Assembly: GCF_000015565.1 (NCBI RefSeq)
Contig: NC_008786.1
Location: forward strand, 2,108,001-2,172,000
DNA: 64,000 nucleotides
Source of the DNA: Verminephrobacter eiseniae EF01-2
GTDB lineage: Bacteria > Pseudomonadota > Gammaproteobacteria > Burkholderiales > Burkholderiaceae_C
Reading direction: 5' to 3'
The position numbers and the translations under genes are program-made. Under the pieces are notes generated by a model that was not told where the DNA came from, did not search any database, and saw nothing but the letters and a program-made list of their open reading frames with translations. This document shows, piece by piece, positions 52,554 to 61,890 of the stretch; position 1 is the first letter of the stretch; each line of letters opens with the position of its first letter.

Positions 52554-53147
52554 TTGATCAAACTCAGACCAGCAACGCCAGCGGATGCGGCAGGTGTCGC
52601 CGCATTGCATGCCGAAAGCTGGCGTCAAACATATCGGGGCGTTCTCACGGATGAGTATCTGGACCAGAGGCTCGATGCCGATCGTTTGAACGACTGGCAA
52701 CGGCGTTTGAATGAACCGCCCGCAGGTCAATACGTGGTGGTGCTGGAAACGGACGATGCCGGCCGCCCGGATGATCTGATGGGATTTGCCTGTGCCTATG
52801 GCGCTTACGACGTTCAGGCCGGCACTTTATTGGAAAACCTTCACACGCACCCGGAAAAAAAGCAAAGGGGAACCGGTCGCCTGCTGCTGGGGCAAATTGC
52901 GCGCTGGTCGCTGCAGCATTACCCGGACAATGCTTTGCACCTGTGGGTCGTGGCGCCCAACCAATCAGCCATCAGTTTCTATCGCCACATGCGCGCCGTC
53001 GAAGATGCCCAGGCTGTCTGGCATGCCCCGGATGGCTCCCGAATTCCTGAACTGCGCTATATATGGCGTGACCCGTCGCTACTTTTGACGGAACCACTTT
53101 CACGCTGTCGTTGCCCATGGCGCCAAGGCATGCACCATGCTGATTGA
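52554..53147 (+). CDS. GNAT-family N-acetyltransferase
   Basis: A 197-residue acetyltransferase with the GNAT pattern: IKLRPATPADAAGVAALHAESW at the start, LENLHTHPEKKQRGTGRLLL (acetyl-CoA-binding motif A, RGTGRLLLG) and LHLWVVAPNQSAISFYRHM (motif B). The TTG start at 52554, after AGAGAG, is my choice because the conserved N-terminus begins right there; another TTG 12 codons upstream is an alternative. Its end overlaps the amino-acid permease gene by 11 nt, so it is the first gene of the following operon. Acceptor substrate unknown. Confidence 0.8.
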   Translation: MIKLRPATPADAAGVAALHAESWRQTYRGVLTDEYLDQRLDADRLNDWQRRLNEPPAGQYVVVLETDDAGRPDDLMGFACAYGAYDVQAGTLLENLHTHPEKKQRGTGRLLLGQIARWSLQHYPDNALHLWVVAPNQSAISFYRHMRAVEDAQAVWHAPDGSRIPELRYIWRDPSLLLTEPLSRCRCPWRQGMHHAD

Positions 53148-53823
53148 ACATGTTCCCCATATTGCCGCAGGCGTTACGGTGACAATGACGGTGGCCCTGG
53201 GATCACTGGCGGTGGCAGTGGCTTTGGGCCTCGTGGGTGCAGCCTGCAAACTGTCAGGATCGCGGCTGCTGACCTTGCTGGCTGCCACCTATTCGACGCT
53301 GGTACGGGGTGTGCCGGAACTGGTGTGGCTGCTTTTCTTGTTCTACGGTGCCCAAATCCTGATTAACCAGACCAGCGCGACCATGGGCTGGCAAGCGGTG
53401 GAAATCGACCCCATGCTGGCCGGAATCACCACCATCGGCTTCATCTTCGGCGCGTACATGACGGAGACTTTTCGTGCTGCCATCATGGCAGTGCCAAGCG
53501 GCCAGGCCGAGGCGGGTCTCTCATTCGGAATGTCGCCGCTGCGTGTGTTCTGGCGCATCACGCTGCCGCAGATGGTTCGATTTGCACTGCCCAGTTTTTC
53601 CAACAACTGGATGGTGCTGATCAAAAGCACGGCGCTGGTCTCGGTGATTGGCCTGAACGATTTGATGCACCGGGCGGCGATGGCCAAATCCGCAACGCGC
53701 GACTCTTTCGGCGCATACCTGGTGGTCTGTGTCGTCTACCTGGCCATCACCGGTGTTTCCATTGGTGTATTCCGGCTGCTGGAGCTACGCTTTTCGCGTG
53801 GTGTGCGGGGGGCAGACCTGTGA
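53137..53823 (+). CDS. Polar amino acid ABC transporter permease (HisQ type)
   Basis: A 228-residue inner-membrane permease of the histidine/arginine/octopine family. It has the opening HIAAGVTVTMTVALGSL, YSTLVRGVPELVWLLFLFYG (family signature), and the ATPase-coupling EAA loop QAEAGLSFGMSPLRVFWRITLPQM. About five transmembrane segments are expected. It overlaps the GNAT gene and the second permease gene. Confidence 0.9.
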   Translation: MLIEHVPHIAAGVTVTMTVALGSLAVAVALGLVGAACKLSGSRLLTLLAATYSTLVRGVPELVWLLFLFYGAQILINQTSATMGWQAVEIDPMLAGITTIGFIFGAYMTETFRAAIMAVPSGQAEAGLSFGMSPLRVFWRITLPQMVRFALPSFSNNWMVLIKSTALVSVIGLNDLMHRAAMAKSATRDSFGAYLVVCVVYLAITGVSIGVFRLLELRFSRGVRGADL

Positions 53824-54554
53824 TGGAACTCAAGAATCTGGTGGAGCAATTTCCCATGTTTTTGGGCGGCAGCCCTGACGCTCCGGTATTCAGCACTGGT
53901 CAGGGACTGGTATTGACACTGGAACTTCTGAGCATCTCCTCGGCCATTGGTTTTGCACTGGCCGTGCCATTGGCGCTGGCACGCAATTCATCGAACTGGC
54001 TGTTGTCCCGCAGTGTCTGGTTGTACACCGGCCTGTTTCGTGGCACGCCATTGCTGGTCCAGTTGTTCATGCTGTACTACGGACTGGCGCAGTGGCCGTG
54101 GATTCGGGAGAGCTGGGCCTGGCCCTACCTGCGGGAGGCCTATGGCTGTGCCATTTTGGCGTTCACCCTCAACACCGCCGCTTATATTGCAGAAATTTTG
54201 GCCGGTCAAATTCGCAACACGCCCCATGGCGAGGTGGAAGCAGCGCGCAGCTTGGGCATGAACCACTGGTTGTTACTGCGCCGCATCGTGCTTCCATCCG
54301 CCCTGCGCCGCGCCCTGCCAGCCTACAGCAACGAAGTCATCATGCTGATGCATGCCACCTCGGTGGCCAGTCTGGTGACCTTGGCCGACCTGACCGGCAT
54401 CGCACGACAGATATACGCCGAGACTTACAACCCCTTCGAGCCTTTTCTGATTGCCGGCATCTTCTATTTGGTGTTGACCAACGCATTGGCCTGGATTTTC
54501 CGCCGCATGGAAAAACACTGGCTCGCCTATTTGCGTCCGCGCGAGGCACATTGA
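53823..54554 (+). CDS. Polar amino acid ABC transporter permease (HisM type)
   Basis: A 243-residue permease paired with the preceding one. Landmarks: LVLTLELLSISSAIGFALAVPLAL, YTGLFRGTPLLVQLFMLYYG and the EAA loop EVEAARSLGMNHWLLLRRIVLPSALR. The ATG at 53823 shares one base with the stop of the upstream permease; a GTG one codon before is possible. Confidence 0.9.
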   Translation: MELKNLVEQFPMFLGGSPDAPVFSTGQGLVLTLELLSISSAIGFALAVPLALARNSSNWLLSRSVWLYTGLFRGTPLLVQLFMLYYGLAQWPWIRESWAWPYLREAYGCAILAFTLNTAAYIAEILAGQIRNTPHGEVEAARSLGMNHWLLLRRIVLPSALRRALPAYSNEVIMLMHATSVASLVTLADLTGIARQIYAETYNPFEPFLIAGIFYLVLTNALAWIFRRMEKHWLAYLRPREAH

Positions 54555-54654
54555 ATGGATACGCTGCCTTCACGGATTCCGGGCGGGAAAATCTGCGCGG
54601 CCATGCCTGCCCACCATCAAGCACAACGGACAACTGACAACGGATGAAACGACC

Positions 54655-55452
54655 ATGAAAAAGCAAATGACAGCCCTCCTGGGCGCGTTGTTGGTACTGA
54701 CCCTGGGTCTGGGCGCCAGCGCATCACACGCACAGCAGTCCATCCGGATTGGCGTGGAGGGTGAATACGCACCTTTCAACGAAGTCGACAAGGATGGCAA
54801 GGTCAAAGGCTTTGACGTAGATATTGCAAACGCATTGTGCGATGAAATGAGGGTCAAATGCAGCTTCGTCATTCAGACATGGGACGGCATCATTCCGGCA
54901 CTGATATCCAGCAAGTACGACATGATCGTCTCCAGCGTGTTGATCACTGAAAAGCGCAAGAAGGCAGTCGCATTCAGCAAACCCTACTATACAGACCAGG
55001 CAGTGATCGTCGGCCCCAAAGGCAAGGCCATGACGATCCGTAGCGATGGATTCGAGGGCAAGACCATCGGTGTTCAAACAGCTTCCGTCTACGAAAAAAT
55101 ACTGAAAGAGAAATTCCCGACGGCGACAGCCAAGTCCTACGCCGCCGTGCCGGACCACAATCTGGACCTGGGTAATGGTCGTCTGGACGCCGTGTTGGCC
55201 GCACAGTTGCCCATGCTGGAATGGCTCAAGACCAACGAAGGCAAGAACTTCGAAGTCAAAGGCCAGCCCTTCATGGATGCCAAATTCATGGGTGCAGGTG
55301 CCGGCGTCGCGTTGCGCAAGGGCGACACCGGGTTGCTGAATAAAGTCAATGCCGCGCTCGACACCATCTTCAAAAATGGCAAATACGACGCCATCAACAA
55401 GAAGTATTTCCCCATCAGCATTCGTCCGCAAGCCAATGACATGCAACCATGA
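54655..55452 (+). CDS. Polar amino acid ABC transporter substrate-binding protein (ArgT/HisJ type)
   Basis: A 265-residue periplasmic binding protein with a signal peptide at about 1-24 (ALLGALLVLTLGLGASASHA). The mature part follows the lysine/arginine/ornithine-histidine pattern: IRIGVEGEYAPFNEVDKDGKVKGFDVDIANALC, IVSSVLITEKRKKAVAFSKPYY, and KYDAINKKYFPISI at the end. A basic amino acid or an opine is the likely ligand. No ATPase gene adjoins it; a remnant of one lies at 57222. The 225 bp after it (55453-55677) hold no recognisable gene. Confidence 0.9.
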   Translation: MKKQMTALLGALLVLTLGLGASASHAQQSIRIGVEGEYAPFNEVDKDGKVKGFDVDIANALCDEMRVKCSFVIQTWDGIIPALISSKYDMIVSSVLITEKRKKAVAFSKPYYTDQAVIVGPKGKAMTIRSDGFEGKTIGVQTASVYEKILKEKFPTATAKSYAAVPDHNLDLGNGRLDAVLAAQLPMLEWLKTNEGKNFEVKGQPFMDAKFMGAGAGVALRKGDTGLLNKVNAALDTIFKNGKYDAINKKYFPISIRPQANDMQP

Positions 55453-55677
55453 AGCCGGCGCTGGAAAACCAGGCGCTCATTGGCGACCGTTTATCGACGC
55501 CGCCAGAGGCCCCCGTTGCGACTGCATCAGCCCTGCGCGCACTGCCATGCCGTGCTGCTTTTTCGGCAAGCCCGTCCAGGACATGGATGAGGTCATCGTT
55601 TTGCCCAAGACCTGGCGACCGGAAATGCCGCGCATCTGCCGCAAGCACGACCTCCTGCCGGTGTTAGCCGAACGAAT

Positions 55678-57201
55678 ATGAACAAACGCCATATCGCGGT
55701 AGCGCGGCTCTGGTTTGAAGGCAACTCCTTTTGCCCACGCCGCACCACGCTGAAAGATTTCCAGACCCGCGAATGGCATGATGCGGCCAGCATGGTCGCC
55801 GGTTACGAAAATACCCGCACCGAAATGGGCGCGGTAGTGGACTGGATGCATGCGCATGCAGCCGATTACCAGACCCATGTGCTGCGTTGCGCTGCTGCGC
55901 CACCGGGTGGCCCGTTGGATACCGGGGTCTATGACACCATCGTCAATGACATCGTGCATGGATTGCAGCAATTGCAGGTGCGGCATCCGTTGGATGGTGT
56001 CTACCTGTCGCTGCATGGCGCAATGGTTGCGCAGGACCACGATAACGCCGATTACGCTCTGGTCAAAAGGATACGCGACTGCATTGGCTGGAAAACTCCA
56101 CTGGCGCTGAGCTTCGATTTGCACGCCAACCATGACCCATACCTGAGCGATCTGGCCGACATCATGGTCGGCTACAAAACCTATCCGCATGTGGATATGT
56201 ACGAGACCGCAGAGCGGGCGTTGGATCTGCTGCACCGCTCTTTGCTCGGAGAAATTCGCCCGCTCAGCCATGTGGCAATTACCGGGGTGGTTTTGCCCAG
56301 CCATGCAATGGCTACGACAGCAGTCCCGATGCACGCGCTCGAAACCATGGCCAACAGCATGGTGAAGCGACGGCAGGCATTGGATGTGACGCCTTTTGGC
56401 GGTTTTGGCTATGCCGATACCGCCCAGACATCCTCCAGCATGACCGTCTGTGTCGATGCACTGCAGCACCCCGGCTTCAACGCTGCCAGGCAATACGCCG
56501 CGATGCTGGCGCAGAAAATGGTGGATGCATTGCTCGCGCGACGAACTGATTTCATTCCGACATTGCCAAATTCATCAGAAGGATTGCGCCAGGCATACGA
56601 TTACCTGGAGCGGCACCAAGGTTGCGTTGCCGTCGTCGATCCTGCTGATAATCCGCTGTCGGGAGGCACCGGTGATACCACCGGGTTGCTGGCCGCGTTG
56701 CTGGCGCAACCGATTCGACAAGACACTGTTTTCGCCTTTTTTCATGACCCGGCGCTGGTCGGGCAATGCCATGCTCTGGGTGTCGGCGCCCATTTGCAAG
56801 TCCAACTCGGGGGGCGTGTCGTGCCGGAGTACGGCGGCTCTATCGCCTTTGACGCTGTGGTGGAGCGTCTGACGAGCGGCGATTTCATTAACGACGGTCC
56901 TATGGAGCAGGGTTTGTCATGCCATATCGGACGCACTGTGGTGCTGCGGGGGGTGCAACTGCCGTTGCTGCGGGTCGTGGTGACAGAAACCTGCCAATCC
57001 CCCAACGACATGGCTTGGTGCCGCCTGCACGGTATTGACTTGCAGCAAGTTCGGCTGCTGTGCATCAAGGCGAAGAACCATTTCCGGGCCGCTTTTGCCA
57101 AGCATTTGGCCTGCATCATCGACGTTGACGCCCCAGGCCCGGCGATGCTGGACTTCAGCCGACTACCCTACCGGTTTCTTCCACGCAACCGGCTTTCCTG
57201 A
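55678..57201 (+). CDS. M81-family metallopeptidase (MlrC/microcystinase C-like)
   Basis: A 507-residue protein of the M81/DUF1485 family, whose founder MlrC hydrolyses linearised microcystin peptides in sphingomonads; most bacterial members have unknown substrates. Recognisable are the start HIAVARLWFEGNSFCPRRTT, YLSLHGAMVAQDHDNAD (metal-binding His/Asp), LSFDLHANHDPYLSD and GYKTYPHVDMYETAERA, then VDPADNPLSGGTGDTTGLL in the C-terminal half. No signal peptide, so cytosolic. Its context with an amino-acid importer and a gamma-glutamyltransferase-like protein suggests breakdown of a small peptide or amide after uptake. Confidence 0.85.
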   Translation: MNKRHIAVARLWFEGNSFCPRRTTLKDFQTREWHDAASMVAGYENTRTEMGAVVDWMHAHAADYQTHVLRCAAAPPGGPLDTGVYDTIVNDIVHGLQQLQVRHPLDGVYLSLHGAMVAQDHDNADYALVKRIRDCIGWKTPLALSFDLHANHDPYLSDLADIMVGYKTYPHVDMYETAERALDLLHRSLLGEIRPLSHVAITGVVLPSHAMATTAVPMHALETMANSMVKRRQALDVTPFGGFGYADTAQTSSSMTVCVDALQHPGFNAARQYAAMLAQKMVDALLARRTDFIPTLPNSSEGLRQAYDYLERHQGCVAVVDPADNPLSGGTGDTTGLLAALLAQPIRQDTVFAFFHDPALVGQCHALGVGAHLQVQLGGRVVPEYGGSIAFDAVVERLTSGDFINDGPMEQGLSCHIGRTVVLRGVQLPLLRVVVTETCQSPNDMAWCRLHGIDLQQVRLLCIKAKNHFRAAFAKHLACIIDVDAPGPAMLDFSRLPYRFLPRNRLS

Positions 57202-57221
57202 AATCACCTCACGACGCTTTC

Positions 57222-57530
57222 ATGGCCACATTGTTTGTCGAGAACTTGCATGAATCCTGCGGTAGCCATGGGGTGCGCGGCATGGTGTTTCAGAGCTTCG
57301 ATCCGTGGTCGCAGATGTCGGTATCGGAAAACGCGATCGAAGCACCTGTCCATATACCGGGTTTGTCATGTCAGCAAGCCACCGGGCGTGCCCACCATCA
57401 CCTCGATAAAGTCGGCATCACCGACAGCGGTATTGGCCAGTGCGCAAAGCGTTCGCATGCAACGGTGCTTGTCGGGCGCGCTGCGGTGACACACTCCCGG
57501 GTCACCTTCGGCGCCAAAGAGACTGGGTAA
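57222..57530 (+). pseudogene. Remnant of an amino-acid ABC transporter ATPase gene (HisP type)
   Basis: A 102-codon frame that starts like a HisP-type ATPase (FVENLHESCGSHGV) and then jumps directly to GMVFQSFDPWSQMSVSENAI, EAPVHIPGLSCQQATGRAHH and LDKVGITD. In functional HisP proteins these are the Q-loop region (GMVFQHFNLWSHMTVLEN, EAPIQVLGLSK, LAKVGID). The Walker A segment between the two pieces, and the signature motif and Walker B that should follow, are missing, and the last 40 codons are unrelated. So about 60 codons of two ATPase blocks survive. Its position in the transporter operon shows it is the decayed partner of the permeases at 53137-54554. The rest of the 57202-57548 gap shows nothing. 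Confidence 0.75.
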
Positions 57531-57548
57531 CTACCTTGCAGGTAAATC

Positions 57549-58538
57549 ATGAAACGCAAATTCCTCAAGCAGATACTGGCGACAGCCGCAGGTCTTGTTC
57601 CTGCAATGCAGGCGGTACCCGGCCTCGCCCAACCCGCAACGGGCTGGCCTGACCGTCCGATACGCCTGATCGTTCCATTTCCTGCCGGCGGGGCCACTGA
57701 CAGTTTGGCGCGCGCCATTGGTGAAAGCATGGCAACGGAGCTCGGGCAATCGATGATCATCGACAATCGCCCCGGTGCAGGGGGGATTATCGGGGCGGAG
57801 GCAGCAGCACGGGCGGCAGGCGATGGATATACGTTGCTGATAGGAACCAATAACACTTTGGTGACGGGCAAGTATCTCTACCAGAAACTGCCCTACGACC
57901 CGTCGCAGTTCGAGTTGATCGGACTGATTGGCATCACACCGCTCATCCTCCTGGCAAACTCCACCGTGCCCGCGAAAACACTCCACGAACTCGTTGCCCA
58001 TGCCAAGGAAAATCCGGGAAAGCTGTCCTACGGGTCATTCGGCAATGGCACGACTTCACATTTGGCCGGGGAGTTGTTCAAGCAGATGACGGGCACCGAG
58101 ATGCTCCATGTGCCATACAAAGGTGCATTCGAGGGAATTCCTGCCATCTTGAGCGGCCAGATTCCGTTGTACTTCGACACCATCGTGACAGGACTGCCTC
58201 ATGTGAAGAGCGGAAAGCTGCATGCGCTGGGTATCACGACGGCCCACCGGTCTCCCATGATTCCGGCAACGCCGACCATCGCCGAGCAGGGATACCCGGG
58301 CTATGACATTTATCCCTGGTACGGTTTGGTCGCACCCAAAGGCATACCCGGGGATGTCGTCGAAAAGCTGTGGCGCACACTGAATCGCAGTCTGCACGAC
58401 AAGCAATTGGTGGCGAAAATCGAGATGACAGGTGCCGAGGTCACTGCCGCTTCCCCGGCGCAGTTCGCGCAGATGGTGCGTCAGGATGCTCTCAAAACCG
58501 AGAAATTGGTACGCTTGGCAGGCATCGATCTGCGTTAG
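57549..58538 (+). CDS. Bug/TctC-family solute receptor
   Basis: A 329-residue periplasmic receptor with a signal peptide at about 1-27 (RKFLKQILATAAGLVPAMQA) and the Bug motifs VPFPAGGATDSLARAIG, DNRPGAGGIIGAEAAARAAGDG, HVPYKGAFEGIPAILSGQ. It lies just after the ATPase remnant, on the same strand as the peptidase and the gamma-glutamyltransferase-like gene. Base composition resembles the transporter genes upstream rather than the rest of the window. A hairpin with arms TGTGCCG and CGGCACA follows its stop (58539-58564). Confidence 0.88.
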   Translation: MKRKFLKQILATAAGLVPAMQAVPGLAQPATGWPDRPIRLIVPFPAGGATDSLARAIGESMATELGQSMIIDNRPGAGGIIGAEAAARAAGDGYTLLIGTNNTLVTGKYLYQKLPYDPSQFELIGLIGITPLILLANSTVPAKTLHELVAHAKENPGKLSYGSFGNGTTSHLAGELFKQMTGTEMLHVPYKGAFEGIPAILSGQIPLYFDTIVTGLPHVKSGKLHALGITTAHRSPMIPATPTIAEQGYPGYDIYPWYGLVAPKGIPGDVVEKLWRTLNRSLHDKQLVAKIEMTGAEVTAASPAQFAQMVRQDALKTEKLVRLAGIDLR

Positions 58539-58564
58539 TGTGCCGGCCCGCAAATGACGGCACA
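58539..58564 (+). terminator. Possible hairpin after the Bug receptor gene
   Basis: A 7-bp perfect stem (TGTGCCG / CGGCACA) with a 12-nt loop starts immediately after the TAG stop. No T-run follows, so it is at most a weak or Rho-assisted terminator or a 3' stabilising hairpin. Confidence 0.35.
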
Positions 58565-58690
58565 TGAAAATGGCGCCTGGCGCTGGCCTTGGCACGAAAC
58601 GCGGCGATTTCATTTCGTGCAGCCATTGACGGGGCGGCATACCCGCCGCGATGCAGTCGCTATGGTTCATCCCCCCATGACGAGGTACAT

Positions 58691-60271
58691 ATGAGTTCCT
58701 GTTTCGATGCCTTTCCGTACCGCTCCCAGCGGATGCCGGTGTTCGCACGCAATGTGGTGTCGACCAGCCAGCCTTTGGCCGCGCAGGCGGGTCTGCGCGC
58801 ATTGCTCGCGGGTGGCAACGCTGTCGATGCCGCACTGGCAACCGCCATCACGTTGACCGTGGTTGAGCCCGTGATGAACGGGATCGGCGGCGACATGTTC
58901 GCCATGGTGTGGGACGGTAGCGCACTGCATGGATTGAACTCCAGCGGCTGTGCGCCTGCCGCGTGGACGCGCAAGCACTTTGCCGGACGCAGCCAGATGC
59001 CTCGGACCGGATGGGATACGGTGACGGTTCCAGGCCAGGTCGCCGGCTGGAAGGCCCTTGCCGATCGTTTTGGCAAACTTGCATTCGCGCAGCTTTTCGA
59101 GCCGGCCATCGACTACGCGCAGCAAGGGTTCCAGGTGTCGCCGCGCATCGCACGCCAATGGGCGATGCAAGCGCCCGCGCTCATGCATGAGCCGGGCTTT
59201 GCCTCTGCCTTCGCGAAGGATGGAGCGGTGCCGCGTGCGGGCCAGTCGTGGCGCTTTCCAGAGCAGGCGCGCACGCTGCAACAGATTGCCGAGACCGGTG
59301 GAGAAGCGTTTTATCGCGGCCCCCTGGCCGAGGCCATTGCCGCACATGCGCAGCGTACCGGAGGCTCGATCAGCCTGGCCGATCTCGCGGCGCACCGCGC
59401 GCAATGGGTGACGCCGATCGCGCAAAACTACCGGGGATTGACGCTGCATGAGATTCCGCCGAACGGGCAGGGCATTGCTGCGTTGATCGCACTGGGATTG
59501 CTGGAGCACTTCGATCTCGGCCCCGTCGATAGCGCCCGGTTCTATCACCTGCAGATAGAAGCGATGAAACTGGCTTTCGCCGACTTGCATGCGCATGTCG
59601 CCGATCCGGCCGCAATGACCGTGCGCCCCGAAGCGCTGCTGGATCCGGCCTATCTGGCCGAGCGTGCCCGGTTGATTGATCCGCACCGCGCCAACATGCC
59701 GACGGCGGGGCTGCCAAAGAGCGGGGGAACGGTCTATCTGACCGCCGCCGATGCGTCGGGCATGATGGTGTCGTTCATTCAATCGAACTATCGCGGCTTT
59801 GGCTCTGGTGTCGTCGTGCCCGGAACCGGAATTGCGCTGCACAGTCGCGGCGAGAATTTTTCGCTTCAAGCGGGGCATCCGAATGAAGTGGCACCGGGCA
59901 AGCGGCCTTTTCACACGATCATTCCCGGCTTCGTGACCCGGCAGGGGGTGCCGGTGATGGCCTTTGGCGTCATGGGTGGCGCGATGCAGGCTCAGGGCCA
60001 TCTGCAGATGATGACGAGGCTGGCCGATTTCGGCCAAAACCCTCAGACCATGAGCGACGCCCCGCGCTTTCGCGTGGACCCGGACTGCGTGGGCCTCGAA
60101 AGCGATGTCGATCCGCAGGTTGCCGCGACATTGGGCCGATGGGGCCACAATGTGGCGATTGCAGCACGGGACAGCCTTGAGTTCGGCGCAGCGCAACTGA
60201 TCCAGCGCTCTGATGCGGGCTACGTGGCGGCGTCCGATGCGCGGCGTGATGGCCAGGCCGTGGGCTACTGA
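58691..60271 (+). CDS. Gamma-glutamyltransferase-family protein
   Basis: A 526-residue N-terminal-nucleophile protein of the gamma-glutamyltranspeptidase family. The large-subunit part has LAGGNAVDAALATAITLTVVEP and GIGGDMFAMVW; the self-cleavage site should be at Thr347 in SGGTVYLTAADASG, followed by the small-subunit RPFHTIIPGFV and GVMGGAMQAQGHLQ. No signal peptide is seen, so it may work in the cytosol, as the YwrD/acylase-like members do. The start at 58691 has GAGGT in front and removes 34 upstream codons that are not protein-like. Probably acts on gamma-glutamyl or similar amide substrates. Confidence 0.88.
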   Translation: MSSCFDAFPYRSQRMPVFARNVVSTSQPLAAQAGLRALLAGGNAVDAALATAITLTVVEPVMNGIGGDMFAMVWDGSALHGLNSSGCAPAAWTRKHFAGRSQMPRTGWDTVTVPGQVAGWKALADRFGKLAFAQLFEPAIDYAQQGFQVSPRIARQWAMQAPALMHEPGFASAFAKDGAVPRAGQSWRFPEQARTLQQIAETGGEAFYRGPLAEAIAAHAQRTGGSISLADLAAHRAQWVTPIAQNYRGLTLHEIPPNGQGIAALIALGLLEHFDLGPVDSARFYHLQIEAMKLAFADLHAHVADPAAMTVRPEALLDPAYLAERARLIDPHRANMPTAGLPKSGGTVYLTAADASGMMVSFIQSNYRGFGSGVVVPGTGIALHSRGENFSLQAGHPNEVAPGKRPFHTIIPGFVTRQGVPVMAFGVMGGAMQAQGHLQMMTRLADFGQNPQTMSDAPRFRVDPDCVGLESDVDPQVAATLGRWGHNVAIAARDSLEFGAAQLIQRSDAGYVAASDARRDGQAVGY

Positions 60272-60348
60272 TGGCCGGACCGCCGCATGGCCTCTGCATC
60301 TGCTGACAATGCAATGGACAGCGTTCTCAAACCAATGGAGTATCGACA

Positions 60349-61890
60349 ATGAACGGAGCGAAAAGTCTCGTCCTCACCCTGCTGGACTCGGGGGTAGACA
60401 CCTGCTTTGCCAATCCCGGAACCAGCGAAATGCATTTCGTTGCGGCCTTGGACCAGACCCCTGGAATGCATTGCGTGCTGGGGCTGCAGGAAAACGTCGT
60501 CACCGGCATGGCAGATGGCTACTACCGGATCGCGCGCAAGCCTGCCTGCACGCTGCTCCACTGCGGGCCGGGACTGGCCAATGGCCTGGCGAATTTGCAC
60601 AACGCGCGCCGTGCGCACAGCGGCATCGTCAACCTCGTCGGGGACCAGGCCACCTACCATCGCCCGTTCGATGCGCCGCTGACTGCCGACACCGATGGCC
60701 TGGCGCGCACTGTCTCGGCCTGGGTGCGCACCAGCACCCATGCCTGCGATGTCGGGCGCGACGCTGCTGCCGCAGTGCAAGCGGCGAGCAGCTATCCCGG
60801 TCGGGTGGCCACGCTGATTTTGCCGTCCGACACCTGTTGGAACGAGGGTGGAACGGTCGCGCAACCGCTGCCTGTGCCCGCACCTGCGCCGATGGACCCG
60901 GCGGCGGTAGAGAACGCGGCCCGCGTGCTGCGCAGCGGCAAGAACGTGCTCATCCTGCTTTCCGGCCATGGCGTGCTCGGAAACTCCCAGGCGCTGGCGT
61001 GGCGCATCGGTCGAGCGACCGGTGCCGCCATCGAGGCTGATTTCATGGCTTCACACTTGGCGCGCGGACGCGGCCATATGCAGCTTCAACGTGTGCCGTA
61101 CAACACCGATCAGGCCATCAAGGCATTGAGCCGCTTCGAGCACATCATCCTGGTGAATGCAAAAGCCCCGGTTGGTTTTTTTGCTTATCCGGGCAAGCCA
61201 TCGACGCAATATCCTCCGACGGCGCAACTGCACGTTTTGTCGCGGCCCGACCAGGATGCGCAATTGGCCCTCGGCGCCTTGGTCGACGCACTGGGAGCGC
61301 CCGAATCCGCCATCCCGGACCCTGGCCCGCGCCCCATCGCAGCCAAAGGCGCTCCGACCCCTGAGGGGCTGGCACAGACACTCGCAGCGTTGATGCCGGA
61401 GCATTCGATCGTGTCCGACGAGAGCATCTCCTATGGGCGCGGCTTTTACCCCCAAACGCATGCAGCGCCTGACCACGACTGGCTGCATTTGGCCGGCGGA
61501 GCCATCGGCGGCGGCCTGCCGGTTGCCACTGGCGCAGCCATCGCCGCCGGGGGAAAGCGTCGGGTGATCAGTTTGCAGGCAGACGGCTCGGCCATGTATT
61601 CGGTTCAGTCGCTATGGACCCAAGCGCGCGAAAAACTGCCCTGCACCACGATCATTCTGAACAACGGCAAATACAACATCCTCATTGGCGAATATGCCAA
61701 CGTCGGCGCCAAGCCTGGCGCGACCGCGATGAAAATGCTCGACTTGGGCGACCCGGATTTGAACTGGGTGAAGATCGCCAATGGCATGGGAGTGGAAGCC
61801 GCGCGCGCCTCGACCATGGAGGAGCTTGCCACTTTGATGGCGCACAGCTTCCGGCAAGACGGGCCATTCCTGATCGAGCTAATGGTTTGA
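60349..61890 (+). CDS. ThDP-dependent enzyme, acetolactate-synthase large-subunit family
   Basis: A 513-residue thiamine-diphosphate enzyme of the IlvB/benzoylformate-decarboxylase family. The ThDP-activating glutamate is in [17 protein letters not shown], the Mg/ThDP motif is [12 protein letters not shown] with [17 protein letters not shown], and [17 protein letters not shown] is the usual N-terminal motif. No regulatory small subunit is adjacent, so a catabolic decarboxylase or lyase on 2-oxo acids is more likely than acetolactate synthase. It is 77 bp after the gamma-glutamyltransferase-like gene; its end overlaps the convergent rpiA by 12 nt. Confidence 0.85.
   Translation: MNGAKSLVLTLLDSGVDTCFANPGTSEMHFVAALDQTPGMHCVLGLQENVVTGMADGYYRIARKPACTLLHCGPGLANGLANLHNARRAHSGIVNLVGDQATYHRPFDAPLTADTDGLARTVSAWVRTSTHACDVGRDAAAAVQAASSYPGRVATLILPSDTCWNEGGTVAQPLPVPAPAPMDPAAVENAARVLRSGKNVLILLSGHGVLGNSQALAWRIGRATGAAIEADFMASHLARGRGHMQLQRVPYNTDQAIKALSRFEHIILVNAKAPVGFFAYPGKPSTQYPPTAQLHVLSRPDQDAQLALGALVDALGAPESAIPDPGPRPIAAKGAPTPEGLAQTLAALMPEHSIVSDESISYGRGFYPQTHAAPDHDWLHLAGGAIGGGLPVATGAAIAAGGKRRVISLQADGSAMYSVQSLWTQAREKLPCTTIILNNGKYNILIGEYANVGAKPGATAMKMLDLGDPDLNWVKIANGMGVEAARASTMEELATLMAHSFRQDGPFLIELMV

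Noticed and set aside
55453..55677. Possible small gene starting at an ATGA overlap with the binding-protein stop
   Set aside because: The 72-codon frame is Arg/Ser/Cys-rich with no motif; it looks like non-coding or decayed sequence.
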